From an uncultured Eubacterium sp. (lineage in GTDB: Bacteria; Bacillota; Clostridia; Lachnospirales; Lachnospiraceae): 64,000 nt of DNA. Shown here one piece after another: positions 35,321 to 43,800 of the stretch. The notes below the pieces were generated by a model, which did not search any database, was not told the DNA's origin, and saw nothing but the letters and a program-made list of their open reading frames with translations. Position 1 is the first letter of the stretch. Every line of letters starts with the position of its first letter. Both the position numbers and the translations under genes were made by a program. Location: positions 8,233-72,232 of the forward strand of contig NZ_CAKRAS010000006.1 in NCBI RefSeq assembly GCF_934295145.1. The letters are read 5' to 3'.

Positions 35321-35551
35321 TTACTCGTCAAACTCCACAATAACATAATAGCCTTTTGGGGTTTCTTTTACTTCTACAACAGTTCCTTCGCGGGATTTCA
35401 GTCGTTCACGAAATTCGTAGTTCGCAGACATGGCGTAAGCCTTGCCCAGTGTATAATACCAGGAGTTTGGCAGTTTGCTCTCTGTCACAGGAAGGACATT
35501 GCCCACTTCCAGCAGTCCTGTCCGCTCCATTTTAAATTCCATTCTTCGCAT
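35321..35551 (-). CDS. Small conserved-looking protein of unknown function
   Basis: The 76-residue protein is soluble and charged, with an even mix of beta-prone and helical segments (LEVGNVLPVTES, EGTVVEVKETPKGYYVIVEFDE). AGGAA lies 5 bases before the ATG at 35551; an internal Met at codon 4 is an alternative start. It follows the DUF308 gene by 5 bases and is followed by a terminator, so it is the last gene of a unit with YbaK and DUF308. No family recognised. Confidence 0.65.
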   Translation of the reverse strand: MRRMEFKMERTGLLEVGNVLPVTESKLPNSWYYTLGKAYAMSANYEFRERLKSREGTVVEVKETPKGYYVIVEFDE

Positions 35552-35556
35552 AATTC

Positions 35557-36147
35557 CTAGTCTTCTTCCTTGTAATCCACGTCAATGATATCATCTTCCG
35601 GATTGTGATAACGTTTGTATGCTCTGCCGGCGCGGCCGTTCAGCCACAGTCCGCTGACGCCGTCATAGATCAGGATAATACCAACTGCCATCATACCGAT
35701 CTTCAGTGCCAGCCAGGTATGGAGCATCAGGATCACACCAATGATAATGGTTGCGATTGCTACCAGAAGACCAAGCCACCAGCGCGGGCTGTTACCTTTT
35801 TTTACTTCCAGACAGAATACCAGATCTTTGAAACCGTGATATGCCAGCATGACACCGATCAGGATTGGGATCAGTGATACAAAAACCCCCGGTCTTGCCA
35901 GGATCCAGATGCCGATAACTACGCAGACAACCGCCGGAAGCATCCGTACAGAACGTCCCAGCATTTCCTGAATACGGATTCCCTGGATCAGCAGCACGAT
36001 TCCTGCTACTAATAATACAAAACCTGCAATACGGCACAGGGTGACAAGGATCGTTCCCGGCCAGATACAGAACATCACACCAAATATGATACAGATAATG
36101 GATGTGACCATAGATTCTTTTTTGATTTTTTGAAATAATTCAGACAT
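35557..36147 (-). CDS. DUF308/HdeD-like membrane protein
   Basis: The 196-residue protein has about six transmembrane segments in three hairpins, separated by short loops, typical of the DUF308 (HdeD-like) family. A charged acidic C-terminal tail (NPEDDIIDVDYKEED) ends it. Enterobacterial HdeD is linked to acid resistance; the role in Firmicutes is not established. It lies between the deacylase and the small gene, with close spacing and its own SD. Confidence 0.85.
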   Translation of the reverse strand: MSELFQKIKKESMVTSIICIIFGVMFCIWPGTILVTLCRIAGFVLLVAGIVLLIQGIRIQEMLGRSVRMLPAVVCVVIGIWILARPGVFVSLIPILIGVMLAYHGFKDLVFCLEVKKGNSPRWWLGLLVAIATIIIGVILMLHTWLALKIGMMAVGIILIYDGVSGLWLNGRAGRAYKRYHNPEDDIIDVDYKEED

Positions 36148-36168
36148 TTTATACTCCTTTCTTGCAGG

Positions 36169-36648
36169 CTATTCTGCCTGAATATCAGAAAGCTGCGCAT
36201 TTGTCACATTGACCAGATCCTGTGGACTCATTTTCAGGGTAAGTCCAATTCGTCCTCCGCTGACATAGATTTCCTCAAAGTTTTTTGCACTCTCGTCAAT
36301 CACTGTCGGGAACAGTTTTTTCATTCCCAATGGGGAGCAGCCGCCCCGCACGTACCCGGTGATTTTTGTAATATCTTTCACATGGATCATTTCCACAGAT
36401 TTTTCACCAACGGAACGTGCTGCCTTTTTCAGGTCTACCTCACATGCGATTGGAATTACAAACACATAGTACTGCTTGCTTTTGCCCTGCATGACCAGTG
36501 TCTTATAGGATGCATCCACTGGTGCGCCGGTGATCTCGGCACAGTGCATGCCATCAATAAATTCGTCTACTTCGTAAGTCAGTGCCTCGTATGGAATTTT
36601 CTTTTTATCCAGCATACGCATGGCATTTGTTTTTGCTTCTTTTCCCAA
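36169..36648 (-). CDS. ybaK: Cys-tRNA(Pro)/Cys-tRNA(Cys) deacylase, YbaK/EbsC family
   Basis: The enzyme hydrolyses mischarged Cys-tRNA(Pro), a translation quality-control step. The 159-residue form starts at a TTG (LGKEAKTNAMRMLDKK) with AAGGA 7 bases upstream; the in-frame ATG 19 codons earlier lies inside the preceding gene and would add a non-conserved tail. Family motifs are KTLVMQG, the invariant Lys region GEKSVEMIHVKDITKITGY and GCSPLGMKKLFPTVID. Length matches the family with the TTG start. Confidence 0.88.
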   Translation of the reverse strand: MGKEAKTNAMRMLDKKKIPYEALTYEVDEFIDGMHCAEITGAPVDASYKTLVMQGKSKQYYVFVIPIACEVDLKKAARSVGEKSVEMIHVKDITKITGYVRGGCSPLGMKKLFPTVIDESAKNFEEIYVSGGRIGLTLKMSPQDLVNVTNAQLSDIQAE

Positions 36649-36673
36649 ATCAATTCCTTCTTTCAAATCCGAT

Positions 36674-39600
36674 TTATAATTTTTCGTCCAACAATTCTTC
36701 GTCACCGATATCTACTTTTTTCATTTCTCTGCGGAATAAGATATCATACAGTACCGGAACTACAAACAGTGTCATCAACGTTGCATACAGCAGTCCGCCG
36801 ATTACGACGATCGCCATACCGCGGCTCATTTCTGCTGCCGCATCGGTACTAAATACCATCGTACACATTGCCAGTACCGTTGTCAACATGGTCATCAAAA
36901 TCGGACGCATACGGGTTCTTCCGGTCTCCACCAGTGCCTCCCGTTTTTCCATGCCTTCCATTCGCAGCTGGTTCGCATAGTCCACAAACACGATACCGTT
37001 ATTTACAACGACACCTGCCAGCATCAAAAATCCCATCATGGCTGTCAGTGAGATTTCCTGTCTTCCGATAAAGAGTCCCAGCAGACCACCGGTAAAGGCC
37101 AGTGGAATCGTAAAAATGACAATAAACGGAGATAATAAACTCTGAAACTGTGCCACCATGATCAGATAAATAAAGGCAATCGCCAGACCGATCATCAGGA
37201 AAATATCGTTCATGGCATTCTTAACTTCGGTACTTTCACCCGCAATTTCAAGGCTGTAGCCATCTGGCAGCTCATACTTATCCAGTTTTTCCTGCAGAGT
37301 ACGTGACAATAATGTGGTATTATAACCATCTTCTGTCTCCGCAGTCACGCTGATGTATGTTTTCTGATTATCTCTTTGAATAGAAGCAAGGCTCACGCCT
37401 TCGCTCATAGTTGCAAACTCACTAAGTTTGTGTGTTTCGGTCTCTGTGGTTCCGTCGGATTTCTGTTTGTCTACAGAAAATTCATAGTCCATCAGAGAAT
37501 CCACATCTACAGCATCATTTTCATTGACGATTTCTACATCGTACTGTTTGCCGTCCATAGTCAGCGTGGTTGCTGATTTTTCCGTGGTCAGATTCCCGGC
37601 AAGTTCCTGATAAATCTGTGCCACCGTCAGGCCCTGAGCCATAGCTTTGTCTTTATCAATGGTGATCTGAATGGTCTTATCGCCGCTCTCCTGCCCATTG
37701 GTCACTTTTGTAAAGCCTTTTACATCAGACACAATGTCCATCACGTCATTGCTGATCTCCAGCAACTTGTCTGTATCACTTCCGTAAATATTTACGGTCA
37801 ATCCGCTTGCCATATAGGAGGACATATCCATATTCGAAGTAGATACGCTGTAATCTTTAAATTTCAGATCTTTGCAGATTTTTTCCAACTGTTTTGCCAC
37901 CGGACTGTTGTCCTTTGCGGTTTCCTCATCCAATAATACAAATACATTCAGGTTATGTGTACCGCCGCTGCCTGTCATCATGGAAGATGCACTCTGAGAA
38001 GCGCTGGAAGAACCAGAGATCATACCAACGTAAGTAACTCCGTCAATAGCAGTCATTTTTTCCATTGCCTGGTCTGCCAGCGCAAAAGTTTCTTCATCTG
38101 TCAGATTTTCGTCCGCCTCCATAGTTACGGACATCTGATCACCGCCCATGGCCGGGAACAGAATCATACCGGTATTTACTGCCTTGTATGCACAGCCTGC
38201 CAGAAGTCCAATCGCGATAATTAACGGTACAAATTTTCTGCGCAGGCAAAAACGCAGTGCTTTTTCATAAATATTCAGCACTTTATTTAACAGTTTCTGC
38301 GGTTTTGGTTCTGTATTCCGCAACATGGTGGAGCTCATCGCCGGAACAACGGTCAGTGCGATCAGCAGACTCGCAACCAGGCTGTATGCAATGGTTAATG
38401 CCAGATCCACGAACAGTTCACGCACAAGACCGTTGACAAAAATGATTGGCACGAATACACAGATTGTTGTCAATGTGGACGATGCAATGGCACCTGCCAC
38501 CTGCTTTGCTCCCATAACCGCTGCCCGGGCCGACGGCACACCAAGTCCACGCAGACGGTAAATATTTTCGATTACAACGATGGAGTTATCCACCAGCATA
38601 CCAATTCCCAACGCCAGTCCCGACAGTGATATCAGATTTAACGTTACGCCGCTGAAATACATCAGCACGATTGCCACCAGTACACTCAGCGGAATGCTGA
38701 ATGCTACTACGATGGTCGGTTTGATGGAACGCAGGAAAATTGCAAGCACGATGATTGCAAGAATTGCGCCCACGATCAGGTTTGATAATACATTCTGCAC
38801 GATCAGATCTATGTAATCCCCCTGATCCATCAGACTTGTAATATGAAGTCCGTCATAATCTTTCTCTAACTGACTGATCGCTGCACCACAGGTATCGGAC
38901 ACATCTGCGGTTCCAGCTGTACTTGATTTTGAAATAGACAGGACGATTCCGTCATGTCCGTTTACTTTTGCATAGGCATCTTTGGAATTGTCGATCCATG
39001 TGACATCTGCCACGTCAGATACATGCACATCTCCCAGTCCGTCAATATTGCAAAGTACGGAAGATTCCAGTTCTCCATCAGAAGCATATTCGTCACCGAC
39101 TTTCAGCAGATACTGATCCTCTCCCTGATAAATATATCCCGCAGGCATTGCAAAATTCTGTGCAGACAGTAATTGTGATAAAGTATCCAGACTTAATAAG
39201 GAATCCAGGTTTGCATTTTTCAACGCAGTGTCTCTGCCCTGTTCATAAGAAGTCTGTGCATCATCTAATTTTTCCTGATTAGATTCCAATGCTGCTTCTC
39301 CGTCTGCGATCTGAGCTGCACCGGTGCTGAAACCAACTGCAGCGGAAATTTTACCGGATTCCAGTGCTTCGTAATTATCCGTCGCAGCCTTCACCTGCTC
39401 GTTGACCTGATCCACGATTGCCTGTGCTGCCTGTATCTCAACTTCTAAATTTGCTAATTCTGTGTCAATCTGCGGCAGACGGGTATTTACGATCTGATCC
39501 ATCTGTTTCAGATTATCTGCTGTCAGTGATGCCGCTGCATCTGACTGACCGATTTGTTTCATAAAAGCAGTTAATGCTTCTAATTTCTCCGGATTTTTCA

Positions 39601-40564
39601 GTGCATCGGAAATATCCACCGGATAAGCAGAGGCATCCATGCCATAACCTGCCGCCATTTTCTGCATGGAAGCAAAACTTTCATTTACCTGCTGATACTG
39701 CGCCTCAATTCCGGCATCATTATATGCTTTTTTCTCCGTCTCCAGGGCCATTTTGGAAGCCTGCAGACCTGCAAGCTGCGCATTGTATGCAGACTGTGTC
39801 GCTACTGCCGCATCCACTGCCTTGCTGCTCTGCGCCAATTCACTGGATGTAGAATTCTGCTTGTCTTCCAGTGTCTTTTTGGAATTCTCCAGCTGTGCTT
39901 TCGCACTGTTCATCTGGCTTTTTGCATCGTCAATCTGAGACTTTGCATCTGCAAGCTGATCGTCCACATAAGCAGCCAGTTTATCATTCAGCGCATCGAT
40001 TTTTTCCTGGTTCAAACGAACTTCCACCGTTTTTTCAATGGCTCCGGTTGTATTTACACTCGCTACTCCGTTCTGGCGCTCCATAGTTGGAACAACGGTG
40101 TTTTCCACAAAATCACTGAGTTCATAGATATCTTTTCCATCATAATCCACACTGGCATAAATAACCGGAAGCATATCCATGGACATTTCCATGATCATCG
40201 GTTTTCCGGCACCATCCGGCAACGTGATCAGATCCAGAGCATTGGACAGTTTTACCATGGCGCTGTCCATGTTTGTATCCTCTGCAAATTCCAGCATAAC
40301 CGTACAATAATTCTCATTGGACGTACTTGTAACATTTTCTACTCCATTAACCGTTCCAAGTCCGGATTCCAACGGTTCCGTCACCGTACTCTCGATTTTG
40401 TCCGGCGAAGCCCCCGGATAAGTCGTCACAACCACAACGTAGGGCAATGAAAACTCCGGTAACAGATCCGTGGACATTCTGGTAAAACTTACCACACCAA
40501 GGATCATACAGATCACCACTGCCACAAATACGGTATAGGGTTTCTTAACGCTAAATTTTGACAT
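36674..40564 (-). CDS. RND-family efflux permease with a large coiled-coil insertion
   Basis: The 1296-residue protein has the AcrB/MMPL-like topology: helix 1 at about 8-28, a first extracytoplasmic domain, helices 2-6 (about 590-760), a second extracytoplasmic domain and helices 8-12. LVDNSIVVIENIYR is the conserved helix 4 segment, and TMLTTVLAM lies in the C-terminal helices. Between about residues 185 and 460 a long heptad-rich region (LADAKSQIDDAKSQMNSAKA and similar) interrupts the first porter domain. No adaptor or outer-membrane gene is adjacent, as expected for a monoderm. Substrate unknown. Confidence 0.88.
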   Translation of the reverse strand: MSKFSVKKPYTVFVAVVICMILGVVSFTRMSTDLLPEFSLPYVVVVTTYPGASPDKIESTVTEPLESGLGTVNGVENVTSTSNENYCTVMLEFAEDTNMDSAMVKLSNALDLITLPDGAGKPMIMEMSMDMLPVIYASVDYDGKDIYELSDFVENTVVPTMERQNGVASVNTTGAIEKTVEVRLNQEKIDALNDKLAAYVDDQLADAKSQIDDAKSQMNSAKAQLENSKKTLEDKQNSTSSELAQSSKAVDAAVATQSAYNAQLAGLQASKMALETEKKAYNDAGIEAQYQQVNESFASMQKMAAGYGMDASAYPVDISDALKNPEKLEALTAFMKQIGQSDAAASLTADNLKQMDQIVNTRLPQIDTELANLEVEIQAAQAIVDQVNEQVKAATDNYEALESGKISAAVGFSTGAAQIADGEAALESNQEKLDDAQTSYEQGRDTALKNANLDSLLSLDTLSQLLSAQNFAMPAGYIYQGEDQYLLKVGDEYASDGELESSVLCNIDGLGDVHVSDVADVTWIDNSKDAYAKVNGHDGIVLSISKSSTAGTADVSDTCGAAISQLEKDYDGLHITSLMDQGDYIDLIVQNVLSNLIVGAILAIIVLAIFLRSIKPTIVVAFSIPLSVLVAIVLMYFSGVTLNLISLSGLALGIGMLVDNSIVVIENIYRLRGLGVPSARAAVMGAKQVAGAIASSTLTTICVFVPIIFVNGLVRELFVDLALTIAYSLVASLLIALTVVPAMSSTMLRNTEPKPQKLLNKVLNIYEKALRFCLRRKFVPLIIAIGLLAGCAYKAVNTGMILFPAMGGDQMSVTMEADENLTDEETFALADQAMEKMTAIDGVTYVGMISGSSSASQSASSMMTGSGGTHNLNVFVLLDEETAKDNSPVAKQLEKICKDLKFKDYSVSTSNMDMSSYMASGLTVNIYGSDTDKLLEISNDVMDIVSDVKGFTKVTNGQESGDKTIQITIDKDKAMAQGLTVAQIYQELAGNLTTEKSATTLTMDGKQYDVEIVNENDAVDVDSLMDYEFSVDKQKSDGTTETETHKLSEFATMSEGVSLASIQRDNQKTYISVTAETEDGYNTTLLSRTLQEKLDKYELPDGYSLEIAGESTEVKNAMNDIFLMIGLAIAFIYLIMVAQFQSLLSPFIVIFTIPLAFTGGLLGLFIGRQEISLTAMMGFLMLAGVVVNNGIVFVDYANQLRMEGMEKREALVETGRTRMRPILMTMLTTVLAMCTMVFSTDAAAEMSRGMAIVVIGGLLYATLMTLFVVPVLYDILFRREMKKVDIGDEELLDEKL

Positions 40565-40744
40565 TTCTTTCCTTCTTTCTACTACTATAAATTATTTAAA
40601 CTTATCTCTCAGCAATCTGCCATTCCTGTCAAATGCAGATTTTTCCCATACTATCGAAGTATTTTACCTTAAACTCATTTTCAGCTCAACCAATTTGTGG
40701 AAGTTTATATTTTTTTTACACTTGTTCCCGGATGCTTGCTTTTG

Positions 40745-40778
40745 TTTGATAGGAAATTCATCGTAATTTCCTATCAAA
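40745..40778. repeat. Perfect 13-bp palindrome, full copy of a dispersed element
   Basis: Arms TTTGATAGGAAAT (40745-40757) and ATTTCCTATCAAA (40766-40778) flank loop TCATCGTA. The 25 bases 40754-40778 recur exactly at 63354-63378, where the left arm is decayed. The rest of 40565-40861 holds a terminator and no gene. Confidence 0.7.
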
Positions 40779-40784
40779 ACACAA

Positions 40785-40818
40785 AAAATCACCCGGCTAC
40801 CGTTTCCGATAACCGGGC
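40785..40818 (-). terminator. Terminator of the large surface-protein gene
   Basis: CCCGGTTATC pairs with GGTAGCCGGG around GGAAAC, followed on the minus strand by TGATTTTTTG, about 44 bases past the stop codon. Confidence 0.85.
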
Positions 40819-40861
40819 AATTTTATTCATTATCTATGGGGTAAAGCATTTGATAATTTAC

Positions 40862-43800
40862 TTAGAAAACTACCTTACCGTTGACAATCTTGTATGTTAC
40901 ACCGTTGCGTTTTGCTTTTCCGTTGTAAGAGAAGTCAACTTTACCACCTTTGAGGTACCACCAGCCGTTCTCGTTTTTCGCAAGTCCGTTAAAGTTGAAG
41001 TTAACTTTACCGTTCTCGATTCTCCACCAGCCGTTTGCGTTCTTAGCAACTCCAGTGTAGCTGAAGTCTACTTTTCCACCGCGGAGATACCACCAGCCGT
41101 TCTCGTTTTTCTCAACGCTGTTGCAGTTGAAATCAACTTTGCCGTTTACGATTCTCCACCAGCCGTTCTCGTTTTTAGCGATTCCGGTGTAGCCAAAGTC
41201 TACTTTACCGTTTGTGATCTTCCACCAGCCGTTCTCATTCTTAGCTACTGTATTTGCTGAGAAATCAACTTTACCGCCGCGGATGATCCACCAGCCATTC
41301 GCATTCTTAGCTACTGTGTTTGCTGAGAAGTCTACTTTACCGTTCTTTACATACCACCAGCCGTTAACGTTCTTAGCTACTGTAGTTACATCTGTAGCAA
41401 TCTTGCCATCTTTGTAGTAATACCAGTTTCCATCAGCTGCTTTCTGGTTTGCAAGTCCGTCTGCGATTGCAGGTGTCTCATCTTTCTGATCAGATACTGT
41501 TACGTTCTCGTATGTCTTGCCAGCTTCCAGTTTGATCGCATTGCCATCAGCATCTTTTGCGGAACCATACTCAACAGTTGCGCCGTCAGCGATTGTCAGT
41601 TTTGTGATGATAGATGTACCATCAGCAACCCATGTACCGTCAACGTTTACGATAACATCGTTTCCACCATTGTAGTACGGTGTGTTCATTACATGACCGA
41701 TCTGGTTGTAATCAGCTTCTTTGATAGATGTATTCTGTGTCTTTCCACCATCGGTTGTATGTTTGATGGTTGTAGAGCTGATCGCACCTTTGACAGAAGC
41801 ACCGTCTTTGATGTTAACTGTCAGTTTGTTTGCTGCTCCGTAGTAACCGGATCCATTGTAGATATTTCCTTCCAGATCTTTATCTTCAATGTTCAATACG
41901 GAAGTATTTGTTCTTTCAGATGTATTTGCTTCGGACATCCATCCTTCTGCCTCGCTATACTCAGCATCGCTGAATACAGGTCCTGCATAACCAGCCGGGA
42001 AGGAGATTCCTTTTGCTGCTGCATCTTCATTATCAATAATCTGGTAAACAACACCATTCTCTGTTCCGTTCAGTTCGTTCTCAGCTTTTGCGTTTGCATC
42101 TGTTGCTGCTTTTACAGTAACATCTTTGCCAAGGTTTACTGTGGAATCTGCACTCTTAATCAGGAATGCAGCAGATTTTGTGTTCATTGTTGTAGCATCT
42201 TCTACATTTACAGTAGCCTGACCCCAGATATCTACACCGAAGTTCTCGGAGTTGATCTCTGTCTCTCTGGTCTCATATGGTGTAACTTTGTTATAACCTT
42301 TTACTTCAGTCATTTCATTGTTGTACCATACAGCTTTGTTTGTAGAAATTGTCTCACCTTTCTTTGTAGCTGCCATTGTGATGTTGTTGTTATCACCGTT
42401 CGCTGCGATTGTCAGGTAAGTAGGTACATTGAAAGTAGATCCAAGGAAGTACTCCTGAGCGTTACCGATTGCGTATGTACCGTAGCCGCTGCCACCCTTC
42501 TTCATATCAACCGTTGTGTTGATTGCGTACAGGTTCGGGTTGCTTCCGGAATCTGTAGAAAGTGCGCCCCAGCTGTCTGCGTATACATTTGCATCCTGAA
42601 TTACCATAGAGGAACCTTTACCAAGCATATTGGTTGTACGAGCATTTCCTACAACACCAAGTACCCATGGCGGAGATACCATCTTAACAGTATCCGCTGT
42701 ATTTAAGAATCCATCGTAGAGTGTACCGCCGTTTGCAGCAAGTTCTGTTGTGCTGTCATCTCTGTCACCTTTGATGTATACGTCACCACCGTTATCTACT
42801 TCTACGGCCGGTTTAGCAACACCATAAGTTGCGATAGAACCACCTTTGGAAAGGTCGATGGTTGTCTTGTAAGTTGCATTTGTCTGAGTTGTTCCACCCA
42901 TCTGTCCGTCAGCGTCTGCGCTTCCGTTTGTTGTGATAGTGTCACCGTAAACAGTTACAGCTGTACCATAGCCGACGAAATCGTTAACATCTGCACTACC
43001 ATTAGAATTGTCTTTTCCATCTGCATTACCAGCAACAATCACCGGGTTGTCCAGTGTAGCATTGGATTTGTTTACAACTACCGGGTTGAAGTTCTTGGAT
43101 GTAGATGTCAGAACGAGGTCTGATAATGTGTTGCCTGTCAGTTTTGCGCCAAGGTTTGCTGCACCTACTGCCAGTTCAGACTCTGCACCGATCTGTACAC
43201 CTGTACGGTAATCTGTGTATGTATAATTGCTGTTCCATACAGAACCATAACCATCTTTGTGTGATACGGTATAAACATTTACTGTCTTGCCGGCTTTAAT
43301 TGCTGCTTTTGCATCTGCAAGTGAAAGCTCTGTAGCGCCATCTTTATCTGTTGTGATAAATGTCATGTAGCTTGCATATGGAGCTTTTGCATCTGCTGTT
43401 TCAACGATATCGCTGCCACTGATAGATGTAACTTCTGCGCCGTTCTCAATTGCACTTGCTGTTCCGATAACTGTTACGTTCTCGTATGTTTTGCCTGATT
43501 CCAGTGTAATTACACGGCCAGTGGAATCTTTTGCTTCACCGTATGCAACATCTCCACCTTCAGCAATTGTAAGTTTTGTGATGATAGATGTTCCATCAGC
43601 GGTCCATACAGCACCTTTTTCTACATTTACAACTACATCGTTAGATCCGTTGTAAGAAGGTGTATTCATTACATGACCGATCTGATTGTAATTAGCTTCT
43701 TTGATGGATGTATTCTGTGTCTTTCCACCATCTGTTGTATGTTTGATGGTTGTAGCACTGATAGAACCTGTTACGGAACCACCTGCTTTGATATTTACGG

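Noticed and set aside
41693..42706. Long plus-strand frame (337 codons) opposite the surface-protein gene
   Set aside because: It is antisense to a gene with a signal peptide, strong SD and clear repeats; its product is Cys/Ile/Phe-rich as expected from the complement of Thr/Asn/Gly/Val codons, and it has no SD.
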